Source: Nectonema munidae
Taxonomy: Eukaryota; Nematomorpha; Nectonematoida; Nectonematidae
Assembly: GCA_030549495.1 (NCBI GenBank)
Contig: JAUIRK010000921.1
Location: forward strand, 521,501 to 585,500
Reading direction: 5' to 3'
Length of the DNA stretch: 64,000 nucleotides
Of this stretch, positions 34,081 through 45,639 are shown in pieces. Positions within the stretch are counted from its first letter, which is position 1. Each line of letters opens with the position of its first letter. The position numbers and the translations under genes were made by a program. The notes under the pieces were generated by a model. The model made no database searches and had not been told where the DNA came from. It worked only from the letters and a program-made list of their open reading frames with translations.

Positions 34081-35180
34081 AAATCTGGTCAATGTTGAAA
34101 CTGGCCGAATCTACATAGCTACAACTAATGTCGACCAATCTGTAAAATTTGGCAGTGCATGATGACAGCTTTCTAAGATGGATGGCCCAAAAGCTTCAAC
34201 AAATCACTAAAAGACATGTTGAACTGAATCAACTCGAAAATTGGTAATTTCACAATTCTTGATACATCACTTATTTATTTCTGTGTTTTGTGCCTAAAGA
34301 AAGTTTTTCTTATGTTCTGCTGGCAATTCCTCCAACTCTATTTGATTTACTTGGCATTTGATAGGTATATCAAGAAAAGCAGAAAAAAGGCACAGGAAAT
34401 TGCAAGCAGGAAAAGAAGCTTTGCGAAAGCAAAAGTTTTCATTATTCATGCCGTTGTCGTCATCAAAGATGTGTCTAACAGTAACTGAAAATAAGTGTCA
34501 GCTGATTGACTTAGTTTATCAGTACATCTTCATCATTGAGAGAAAGTGTCGAGCGCTTCTAAATTTGTCGTTACTCGATCAAACTAAGCCAGACCTGACT
34601 TAAGAACAAGACACGAGGGGGCAGATGTCATTATCCCACAACAAGTTTTCCATCTTTCAAAGACAGACAAAATAGACTTACTGTCTAACAAAGATATTTA
34701 GGCTTTTGCTGTTTATGCGTATCATGAAAACCGCTTAACTTCTCAATTATTTATATCTGGGACTAGTCACTCAAGATCCTATACAAACATAGAAGCTACT
34801 ATATAAAAGCATGTCGAGATTCTATTTTGCCTGCTTACATTGCCTTAACGTTTGTGATACGGTGTCGTACACGTTTGGACCTAAAAAAGCTACAGCAGTG
34901 AAAGTCCTAAAATCTGGACTTACTTTGATGAAATTGGGTTGTGTAAAGGAACCAATTGACTGTGTTTACTGAAGCAACAAAATTCATTGTTGTTTTTTAT
35001 GGTTTCTTCAAAAAACAAGCATAACAGCTCTTAGAAACAAAGTTTGGACCTCCAAGATGGGAACCCACAAGCTAAATTAAGCTCTTGAACTACGAACTCT
35101 TCCACCAACCTCTAAAGGCTTTGAAAACACTGATTAAGGCCACATCCGCAAAATGACATTTAGAGTTCTTACGTGGATAA
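34080..35180 (+). pseudogene. Heavily decayed copy of an unnamed repetitive invertebrate gene
   Basis: Peptide pieces in order but in changing frames: LTVTENKCQLIDLVYQYIF (34,470-34,530), DVIIPQQVFHLSKTDKIDLL (about 34,625-34,690), AFAVYAYHENRLTSQLFISG and TSHSRSYTNIEATI (34,700-34,800), ILPAYIALT, CDTVSYTFGPKKATAVKVLK (about 34,855-34,915) and LELRTLPPTSKGFEN (about 35,070-35,125). I remember these motifs (EEADVII, CDTV..FG.GK, LPPT...F..N..RAH..) from uncharacterised, multi-copy proteins of cnidarians and arthropods. I know no function. The copy is badly broken. Confidence 0.45.
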
Positions 35181-38100
35181 AGATCTTCCCCTGCTTATTT
35201 ATAGATGGATTATAGACATAGCTGCCTCCTACTAAGGTTAGAAAATATGATTTCCCTTTCGTTTAAGTTCTCACACTCCAAAGAAGTTATCGATTATAGA
35301 ATATCTGAGTTCTACAACTCATTTGAACATCTTCTCTACTGAATTTTTATCTATCAAACGTTTCAAAGTTCTTACTTTTATATTAAGAAGTCGATCTAGT
35401 ACTTGGAAGTAAACTCCCTCTCTTACAACTTTAGGAATAATTTAATTATAGTCTCAACAGTTTCAATATAATTTCTTATTCCAGAAATAGCATTAACTCA
35501 AACGAGAAGATTGAGTTTATGAGCTGAAGAATGGTAAAATGCAGCTCTAGGATAAATCACCTCTGAACTTTATATTCTTCTCGATGTAACTTTTCTACAT
35601 TTAATTCAAATTGTGAAAGTTCTTTTAGAAATATACATTTGAAATTGAAGTTGCATCAAATTCACATTAATTAGCAAAACCAAGAATTCTTCTCTAACCT
35701 TTTTCGTTTCATTATACCCCAGATATAAAGGAAAATAAGAATTAGGATTATTAAAATTTTATTTGAGGTGAATAATAAAATAGTAGCATAATTGATAGTG
35801 TTCTTGAAAATTTAAATAAAATAATAATAAATAAGATTTAAAGCGTCTCCTAAAGTATCAAAGATTTAAACCGTTTAATCTAGTAAAAATAGAAACCGCT
35901 TACAAATGTAGCACGAAAAAATCTCTCAATCCGGTGTTGAAACCGTTGCTGTAAAAGAATTTTCAAATGTATTCTATTATTAAATAATTTAGTGAAAGGG
36001 AATAAAAAATCTACTCTTTTTTCTATATTGATATTAAATTTTGTATGTTACAGCGATAAATTAATTTTATATTTATCAAAGTAATTAAAATAAATTATAA
36101 ATATTAATTAAGTTTGCTTTCAATTCTTTTGGAATCATTATGAAACATCTGTTAAATTTAAATTAAAGTTATTTCCAGTGAGAGGGGTCGGTCTATTTCC
36201 ATATTCATAATGAAAGCCGTGCCTCCAGAAGCAACGAATCTGAGTTAAAACTTCAATTTATTTTCATAATTCAATGATATTATTAAGAATAAATTTTAAA
36301 ACAGAATTTTATTATCATCAAATTTAATAATATTTAAAAAGTAAGTTTACGGAATCAAAAAAAGAAGTATAATTAAAAAAATTAATTAAAAAGGAATAAG
36401 TAAGTATTGTGTATTCGTTCTTCACACACATTTTCCAAGATGACAAAAACCATCCTAAAATTGAAAATGCAGAATATTATTCTTAAATTTTAAATTAGAA
36501 ATATATTATTCTTTGGATATTTAAGATTGTTTCTGGTAGTACTTGCTACAATTCCAATAATTTGATTTTCTCAACCATTTTATTTACAATAATGGATTTA
36601 AAAAATTAATTATAATAAATTTTGAAGGTCCTAAATTATCACAAGAAAATGAATGTGTTCCTAGCACAATCTACCCTAAAAAATACTTAAATCTGGGCAA
36701 AATTTTTTCAGTTAGGGGGAGGAGGGTGTTGGTGGTCAAAAGTAAAGTTACACCCCCCCCCCCTCTTTGAAATGAGCTATGAAAAACTAATACCGTCGTG
36801 ATGAAATAGAGAAAGTTCGATTAGCTAAATGCGACAAAACTGTTCAAAATTGATAATAAAAAAACTAATTAGAAATTAATTAAAGTTAAACAGTAACCGC
36901 AATTTTCGATTTGCCGTGTATGGATGAATATATTTTAAATAATGAGAAAAGATGTTTGGCTTTAAGTCCCCTATGAAAGCTAATTTACTGACAAGTAAAT
37001 TATTTGGGTAAATTAATCACCAAAAGGTGGTTTATTAAATAAATTAAGACAATATTAAGCAAAAAAATTTGAAATTTAATATATTTTAAGTTTTATATAT
37101 TTTACATTGATTGAACGTTTTGATTGATTTTTTGATAGATTTTATTGATTTTGATGAAAAAAAGCAACATCAGTTTCGCAATCAATTATTTATTGGGTTT
37201 ACACGAGAATTTTAATTTTAAGAAAAAATGAGGGCGTGGTCTAAAATAGACCTCTCGTTACTGAGCAATAAAAATTAACACTGCAGGAATAGGGCTAAGA
37301 TTCCAAATTAACTTGGTGCTGCTCTGCTACTACATATTATTTATCAATCTTTTCAATATTGGCCAAAGTTTGGCCTCGATTCTTATTGCCAAAGTTCCAA
37401 AAAATATTGAAGAAATTTAGTAAAACTATTATAATTAGTTTATCGAAACATTATACGTACTCAATAGTGATGTCAAAATTATGTCAAGATTGATCGTTAA
37501 CGAAAATTCTTACGAAAGCGTTCTTGTGTAAATACTCGTGGAGTCGAAAATTCGTTTTATTTAAATGAATTTGTTTGAAACGTTAGTCTTTTTACTTCCT
37601 CTTTTTATTTCAAACAAATGACCCTTCAGCACTTTATTTATATTTTGTTTTTATACTAAATTGACAGTAAGCGTCCTTGTAAATAATCTTGGTTATAAAA
37701 ACCTCTTTTTTCACAATCCTCTATTTTTATAAATAGCTCGTGTATTTTAATGTTTGAACCTCTTTAGAGTTATTACAACTCTGACAGATGTCAATGTTTT
37801 AAGATATAGTCATCGTTAAAATTTTTTTAAATTTGAATCTATAATTTGGTTATTTTCCTTTGGTGTGAGAGAGAGTTTCTTGTTAGATAGATTTTTGTAT
37901 TTGAAAATAGAGGATTGTTAATGATTTCATGAGGTACAGGAGGTTTGAAAAAGGATGGGTTAATGGATATCCAGAGAGATATTTGTCCACATCTCCTAAT
38001 GTTGTCCAACACAAGATAATACTGATAAAAAAAGCCAAGGTTAAAAAAATCTTTTTGATATAAAAGCTCCAAGATCACTGAGAAATTTAAAGAAAAAGAA

Positions 38101-38818
38101 TTTTGCAGTATTATTTAGAATATATATGAGGCATTATTAGAAAATATTATTACAGAAATTTCTATTGAATTCGTCAAATTTCCACTTTTCTTGTCGCAAG
38201 GGGTCCCATAGTAGACCGGAACTTTCCAAAAAAAATTTCTCTTATTACAATGAATGTATTTGCAAGATGCCTCCATCTAAATATAAGAAATACATTTATA
38301 TTTGACGAATTTAGTAGTTACTTCATTATTGTTCTAAAGTTTTTTTTACAGTGCGTGCTTTATCAACGGTTTCTAATAACCAATAACTCAATTATATTTA
38401 CTCTATCGTTATATTGAATATTGATAATCTCTGACATCTCATTTTAAATAGACGTCTCTTTTGATTACAAAAGAGGATCTATATTTGATCATATTAAATG
38501 TTTCTCTTTGGTGTCAAAAGTAATTCATAATGTTTTTCCAGATCTCTTTGTTGCTTTTAATTAAAGGTATCTTTTCTGTCAAGTGTAGTGTAAGTAATTA
38601 GAATTCTAGAATCAATAGCATAATAGACTTTGTCTGGTGTAACGGATACATATATAATAACTGGATACATATATAATTGCTTTGCAAATTTTTTTGCCCC
38701 CCTCCCTCTGAAGAAAATTTTAATCATAAATATATATATATGAATATAATAGGGATAAAGCAGTGTAACATTGCATCTGTCTGACGCCAACTTCAATGTG
38801 TCTGTACATTTAACGGAG
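35181..38818. other. No gene seen; one G-run/C-run patch
   Basis: 3.6 kb of AT-rich sequence. At 36,715-36,770 TTAGGGGGAGGAGGGTG is followed within about 30 bp by a 13-base C run, able to form a G/C stem; it may be the remnant of a short element. Minus-strand frames at 37,839 and 38,557 are low-quality. Confidence 0.4.
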
Positions 38819-39805
38819 GTAGGACAAACCCCACCCCCCCCCTGGACAAAATCTCTCCTGACAAAAGCCCTCCGGACAAAATTTTTTCGAACTGAGAATA
38901 CTTATTTTTGAATTTTTAGAACAATCTTCTTCTCTGAACTTCTTCATAAAACTAAGATAGCATAACAAAATTTGTTGAAACGTAGGAAGTCTACAACCGG
39001 TGATAGTTAAATAGATGCAGGAATATTGCCCAAAAAAGGATAATTTTTACTTGAATTTCTTGTATTCATAATTTTGCAAAAACCTAATCTTAAGTTAAGT
39101 TGTTTGTGGCGTTCGCACCTATCCTTTCGGATATCGTGCCCCCCCCCCCCGGAATGCTGAGTCCAGGTCTACCTGGACTTTCCATCCCACTAAACACCTA
39201 TCAGCCCTTGTTACAAAAGAATAGCTATACCTTGTTATATATATTATTTTACAGGAATTTATGTTACAAATATATAAATACAGCTGAGTGATCGATACAA
39301 TCCTAACGCGAACGCTCCCAATTTGGGAAACAAACTTAATGTCTAGTGATAGCTTGATTACTAACCACGTAGAATCAGGTCGCCAGAGCACTACCTAACT
39401 GTAAAAACCTTTGAATTCTTCAGAGGAAGAAAACCAGGATAAAAAACCGGCACGACGGAATGTAGCTTGTTCCTAAATAAAAGAATATGATTATAAAAGA
39501 TATATGCTAAAAAAATAGAAGCGTTAGAAGGCATGCAATATCTTATATATTATTAATAAATAATATTTGATATATGTTATAGTGGTTAAGAAAGATATAC
39601 ATAATTTAGGGCATGCTAGGTTAGGAACAATCTACCCCTGGAATTTGACTCCATCCCTAAATGTTGTCCCTAGGATATATGTTTTAAAATTGCAATGTAT
39701 AGGTGGTCCTACAAGAAGTCCAGAGAGGGCTTTTGTCCAGGGGGGGGGGGGGGGATTTTATCCGGGGGTGGGGGGAGGGGGGGGGGGGCTTTTGTCCGGG
39801 AGCGT
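38819..39805. mobile_element. Short non-autonomous element with GGACAAAA/C-tract ends
   Basis: The left end has GGACAAACCCCACCCCCCCC, then GGACAAAATCTCTCC, GACAAAAGCCCTCC and GGACAAAATTTT within 80 bp. The right end has the complement: GGGCTTTTGTCCAGGGGG, GATTTTATCCGGGGG and GGCTTTTGTCCGGGAGCG at 39,728-39,805. The interior, with another 14-base C run at 39,139-39,152, encodes nothing credible. No target duplication could be assigned, so the superfamily is open. Confidence 0.5.
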
Positions 39806-40605
39806 TTTTAAAGTGTGTGAATATAACTGTTTTTCTCTCGCATTTTTCTAGACACAATTGATAGATGCTGAAGGAGTAGAAAGTTTTGTTGCCTCAATGA
39901 GCGTCATATTTCGCTTACTTGCGGGTTCTAGGAGAAGCATTGAAAGTGGAGGAGAATGGTACATTTTTCACTCTTTTGATCTTACCGCTTGCTTTCTATG
40001 ACTTTCAATAAAAAAATATAAAAATCCTTTTTTATATCTTTATGATATAATTTACAATTTTTTTCTATCGTGTTTTCCATCCTTTCTGTTTCTTTTATTT
40101 TACAACTCTTTTTGAGTTTTTTAGAAGGCTAATTTAATGAATTTGATAATGAGAGAGTCAAATTCTTTCTTTGCATAATTTATTTTTATTCCAGTTGGCG
40201 TTAAGTTTTTTTAGTGAATTTTGAAAGTTATCAATTCATGATTTGTTCAGATTAATGAAGATATACACAGGATATTTTCATCAAGGAAATACTTTTATGG
40301 TGTTTGTGTTGAACTTGTTAGATCACGATTCGAACAGGTGGAAGTTCTAAGCTGTGATTCAACTTGTGATAGTATTTTCTGTGCAAAAACAATTTCTAAA
40401 CGTCATATTTTAAAAACTTCTAGATTCAGAAGTTATGCTGTATGAACTTTAACTTCTGAACTTGTGTTACATTTATCTTATACTATCAGTTTTAGTTTCT
40501 CAAAAAGTGATGTCTTTCATATAAATGGATACTGAATGTAAAATTGAAGACAGTGGAATGAATTATACTTGTGATGTGATGTGTATGTATTGAAGATTGA
40601 CGTAT
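39806..40605. other. No gene seen
   Basis: AT-rich sequence without supported features. Confidence 0.4.
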
Positions 40606-40611
40606 TAGTGA

Positions 40612-40748
40612 TTATGATTTCTTTTTTTCAACTAAATGTAACACTAATGAAACAAATGGTTTCTATTAAAGATAATGCGTTGTACTGTGATTCATAGAAA
40701 CCAACTGTTTCATTTGTTTTACATTTTGTTGAAGAGAAGAAATCATAA
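40612..40748. repeat. Foldback hairpin, 55-nt arms
   Basis: The left arm 40,612-40,666 (starts TTATGATTTCTTTTTTTCAA, ends GGTTTCTAT) and right arm 40,694-40,748 (ATAGAAACC...GAAATCATAA) are imperfect inverted repeats around a 27-nt loop. It could be a tiny foldback element or a transcribed hairpin. It lies about 100 bp before the small ORF at 40,847. Confidence 0.65.
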
Positions 40749-40846
40749 CATACAAAATTTGTTGAGGTATTCTTGAAACACTCTCAAAACTTACATTCTT
40801 TATTCTTTGTTTCCTTCTCTTCCACTTTTGCTTCGGTTCTTCGAAT

Positions 40847-41053
40847 ATGAGCTCGTCTGATAGTGACTTAACTTCAAGTTCTACATATGTTTCCGATTAT
40901 AGTACTACATCTACTGATATTCAAGGGGGTATTACTTCAGACTCTCTCATTGCTCCGGATAAAACAGAGTATTTTTGGACACCCAAGAAGTCTAACAAAG
41001 GTCGGTCTCCAAGACAATACCAGAGACATTATAACGCATCCTCCTGGTCCTAG
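40847..41053 (+). CDS. Small Ser/Thr-rich ORF, unknown
   Basis: 68 codons from ATG 40,847. The first half is Ser/Thr/Asp-rich (MSSSDSDLTSSSTYVSDYST), the second basic and aromatic (YFWTPKKSNKGRSPRQYQRH). It looks more gene-like than its AT-rich surroundings, and resembles in style the acidic N-terminus of a nuclear protein or transposase. No homolog recognised. It may be a first exon or a chance frame. A pyrimidine-rich leader precedes the ATG. Confidence 0.35.
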   Translation: MSSSDSDLTSSSTYVSDYSTTSTDIQGGITSDSLIAPDKTEYFWTPKKSNKGRSPRQYQRHYNASSWS

Positions 41054-41055
41054 GA

Positions 41056-41718
41056 ACGGAGCGTAATTATTGAATTCTCTTTTCTCAATTTTCAAGCTTT
41101 TTTTCACCGACAGTTTGATCCAACACATATTCAAGTGTAGCATGACTCACATAAAATTCAACTTCAAGTAAGCTTTTTTCTCCAATGTTATATGTCAAAT
41201 ATTGAAATGAGTTTTTGAATGATAAAATAGTATCTTTTGCAGTTCAGAACACACAATACAGTGTGATCTATAAAATCAGGCTTGAAAAGCAAAAAATAAG
41301 TAAACATTGTTAAACTCAATTCAAAGACTATATTATATATTTTTTAACATAGGCCTTTTGGCAATATCCCAATATTAGGCGTGAACCAATTTCAAAGATT
41401 TATTTTAGTTTTAAAATTATCAACGAACTGAATAAAATTTAATTAAATAATTCCAGTGAATAGTTTATTCTCTCAATTGTGTTCTATAACAATTAGTTTT
41501 TATTTTTAAAAGTTTTGGCAGACACCTTTCTTTCTCACCGAGTGCAAGGGTTCAGAGGGAGCATTGTTCTAAAATTCAGATTTCGCTGTGAAAATGATAT
41601 CAAGGAAACTAATTGGAGAGAAGAAGGACATTATTCAGCGTTGTAAGCAAGAATGTGTTTTAACGACTCTTCAATTTACTTTTGATAAAAGAAAGTTTTT
41701 GATTAGTGAAAATATTAA
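41056..41718. other. No gene seen
   Basis: AT-rich sequence without supported features. Confidence 0.4.
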
Positions 41719-41722
41719 TTAA

Positions 41723-41851
41723 CCCGTTAACGACCAGAATAATCAGACGATATCTAATGCAAAGCAGAAGATTTGTATTAAAGAGCTTTGATAAACGTAG
41801 ATGATTTTATTTTTGTAAAGTCGACTATAGTCGACTGTGATCGATAACCGG
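41723..41851. mobile_element. 129-bp TTAA-flanked mini-element
   Basis: TTAA at 41,719-41,722 and 41,852-41,855. The ends CCCGTTAACGACCA and, read inward on the other strand, CCGGTTATCGATCA agree at 10 of 14 positions. Inside the right end lies the perfect 18-bp palindrome AGTCGACTATAGTCGACT (41,819-41,836). The layout suits a piggyBac-type MITE; the short imperfect ends leave room for chance. Confidence 0.5.
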
Positions 41852-41855
41852 TTAA

Positions 41856-42450
41856 AAGGCACGAAATTCACGATCCATTCACTGTGAATATAAAGTTGTC
41901 ATTTTACAATCATAAAGTAAAATAAGAATAAAATGGAGTAATTTTACAACTATAGAATCTAAACAAAAAAAATTAAAATATGATACTAATTGTCATTTTT
42001 AAGACCGGCGCTTGAAAATAGACCAAAAAATTAAACTACCTCTTTCTATTGTAACAAAATAAGAAATCAGTTATTTTCTATTTTGAAATGCGAATGTAAA
42101 AAAACGATATCTTCACTCAATTTTGATTTAGCACAAAAATGGACCAAAAAATATATTTCAGATTGGTCCCAATGGCCTTCTTGGGTGTTTCTAAGGATGT
42201 TAGCAATATTTTTGGAAATGATTTGGGTCGAGTACTCAAAAAACTAATATCTAATCAAAAATAAAAAAACTAACTATAATAATCTTACATGAAACTATAA
42301 TTAATGTTTTTAAAAAGAAAAAATAGACGCGATTGAAGATAGTTTTTTCATTTTATATATCAATAAGAAGGAAGTATATTTATATAATAAATTTTACAAG
42401 TTCTTTCAAACATTTTTTCTCAATACATACATTTTTAATTTCAAATTTAA
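41856..42450. other. No gene seen
   Basis: AT-rich sequence. The 5' part of the long open frame covering 42,333-42,450 is low-complexity and precedes the recognisable LINE part. Confidence 0.4.
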
Positions 42451-43140
42451 ATGATCAACAAACAAATCTAGATCCAGAAATCACTGCACACGAAACAGAA
42501 ATTCACGCAGTATTACTTTCGTGCAACATACTCCTTAATAACCTAACTTCTTTTTCTACCTCCTTCAAATTAAAAATCTTCTGGTGCCAAGCTCATTCCA
42601 GCTGTTTCGAAAATTACCTCGTCGATTACGTTGCAAAATCAAAAATCTCCGATTCACAGATCCTACCCCTATTTTCTCTACCCATCTCCACATTTACAAA
42701 CACTATAACAATCTATTGACTCAACCATCACATCACTTTCGACATCTATGCCATTATCACAACTCATTTTAAACAAACACTTTCACTCACTCCCTCGGAA
42801 CATCATTCGCTGGCTCTCATCCCATTGCCCTTGTAATGCATACTTCTTCAAATTCAAACTTCACTCAAACCCTTTCTGTCTTTTTAGCTGTCTTTACATT
42901 AAAACACCTATACACATTCTCCTTTATTGTCCAATATTTCATTCTCACCGACACCAACTCCTTGAAAAAAGCCGCTCCTTTTTTACAGATATTCCATCCT
43001 TTCATCTTGATCTTCTACAACACCCATACCCATCAAACATCTCTCTCTTCTCATAACCACAATCGAACCAATACTCTCTGCAAACCAAACACTCAATCCT
43101 CCCTAATCACAATAACCCATCATCATCACTAATCAATACA
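42450..43140 (+). pseudogene. LINE ORF2, 3' fragment (RNase H and C-terminal Cys/His motif)
   Basis: ETEIHAVLLSCNILLNN and IFWCQAHSSCFENYLVDYVA (42,490-42,640) match an RNase H domain, with the WxxxHxxxxxNxxxD-type end. In another frame, IIRWLSSHCPCNAYFFKFKL, then FKLHSNPFCLFS and TPIHILLYCPIF (about 42,800-42,930) match the LINE C-terminal WL..GHCPLNAYLF...C..C...ETP.HLL..C motif. Fragment of an I-group LINE with RNase H, frameshifted and 5'-truncated. It resembles but is not the same copy as the minus-strand LINE at 28.6-30.5 kb. Confidence 0.7.
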
Positions 43141-44690
43141 TTCTACAAAACAGTCTAGTGTCTACAGTCATGAAAATCTTCCAATCTTTTCTTTTCTATT
43201 TTAGAAAGAAAATTGCTGATTGCAAGCATATCAGCTTCAGCTGGAAAGTGCTTAAAAATCTTCCTAGCTACCTCCCTACTTACCTACATAATGGTACTAT
43301 CAACATATTTTCGTGTTGAAATTTTTTTGTTTTATCCATTACGTTATACATTTTTTGTATAATTGTATTTTGAATACGAACATTGTGTTTCTTTCGTTCG
43401 ATCCCGAACTATTTATTGACAATTTTTACTCCTGAGAATACATCTGCTTCCTTTGATTTATTAATTTTTATTTCCATTCTTCAAAAGGTATTTTTATTCT
43501 ATTTCATATTTTTGATTATCATAGTTAAAAGTAAGTTAATCTAAGAATCATTTTCTGCTTTTTTAATAATTTCTTTCAATATACTCACTCACATCATCTA
43601 TACGAAATCAGTATTATTCAAGAAACGTTCATAGTATTTACCTTAGTCAATTTCCTTTCGATCAAAAATTTAGTTTTCTAAAAATTTCAAAAATTAATCT
43701 TTGCAAAAATTAAAAATACCTGTTACCTCATTTAAGCTGTTAGTATTTCTTCATAACTTTTCGCTTTTAGTGGTATAGCGTATAAAGATTAATGTTAGGA
43801 TCTTTAAGAATGATACTCATTCAATTACGTACATTGGAATCGTAATATTTTTTTTTTAAAAATTACTATTTATAACTTAACCTCTTTTTTGCTCAAATTT
43901 TTGAAGCAAGGTTATGGAAAAATAATTGATTAGCGGAATCCGTGAACTAATAAGTTATACCATAAATTTCCTATAAAACAAAGCAGGAAAAATTAATGAA
44001 TAATAATAGCTAGTTATTTGCTCCATTTTTTCCGCTTTTTTGAAAGTTTGTTTTGAAATGATCATTTTTTTTTCTTTGCTATTTCATCTTTGTGCCGATT
44101 TGATTAATATACCGAATGTATTTATTAAGGTTTTTTCTATTTTGTTTTCATTTTTTTATTTTGTTCATCCATCTAATTCTCAATAATCAATAAATTTTTT
44201 CCTTAATATTTCGATTTATTTCAAATAAGGGAAAATATATTTATAATGTCATATAATTTATCAAAAATTAATATCATTCTTGCTAAAATATTTTATCGTA
44301 CACAAAATTTTATAAACTAAACTATAGAATAATATATTTATTTCATTTCTTTAACATTTAACATAATAAAAAACGCTGAAATGAAATTTTTTTATGATAA
44401 AATGCGATTTTGAATGCCAAGGATAGTAAAATTATGCATTGTTATTGTTATATTTATAAGGGTTCCTTTGTTTCTGAGTGTTGTGTGTACGGAGCAGAAA
44501 AAGTTTTTCAATTTCTACAGTATACACTATATCTTCATTACCTCTTTATTGAGAATTTGATTAGCTCTTGAACATTGCTCTTCACCAGTTAAGTTCACTT
44601 TAGAAGATAGTGTATACATAGGCTTTTCTTTGCTCAATATCCCTCCTGAATTCCTAAAATTGAAAGGTAGCTAGTTATATAGTTCTATAA
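43141..44690. other. No gene seen
   Basis: Very AT-rich, no supported frame, ends or tandem structure. Confidence 0.4.
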
Positions 44691-44691
44691 G

Positions 44692-45155
<464 letters not shown>

Positions 45156-45639
45156 TAGGTAGTATACTATAACTGCCAGATGTGCCTTTATTTTCATGGA
45201 TTGCCCATATTTTATCAAAATCAATAATGGAATCCTCTCCAAATTACTCCTCTCTCAAATAGTTGAAAATTCAAACCTTTTTTTTATAAAAAATGTTTTT
45301 TTTTCGAAATTTTTTTTACAAAATCATTTATTTATAAAAGTACTTTAACTCAATTGAAATTTTTTTAAAATTTTTGAAACATCTCGAGGGAATTGAAAAA
45401 GTGAGAAAATATAGATTTCAGGTGCGGGTCAATGAACTCACGTTCAGGTCATTTAACTTAGACCACATGATAGCGCTCCATAAATCAGGTAGGTGAACAT
45501 TTTATAGCTTGGAAAAAACTTTTTTATTCTAAAAGTAATTTGACTTTGAATGCTAAAAGTAAAAAGAAAATCGGTTCGGTGAAATATACTCCAAATTAAT
45601 TTAGAAGAAAGTTTGTATCAAATGATCAAGATTTTAGAT
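45156..45639. other. No gene seen
   Basis: AT-rich flank between the microsatellite and the hAT relic. Confidence 0.4.

Noticed and set aside
39567-39851. 94-codon + frame with Gly-rich end
   Set aside because: Gly codons come from the poly-G tracts of the element end; no other coding signal.
42748-43132. Two overlapping + frames after the RNase H region as new genes
   Set aside because: They are shifted frames of the LINE C-terminal region, recognised by HCPCNAYFF and TPIHILLYC.
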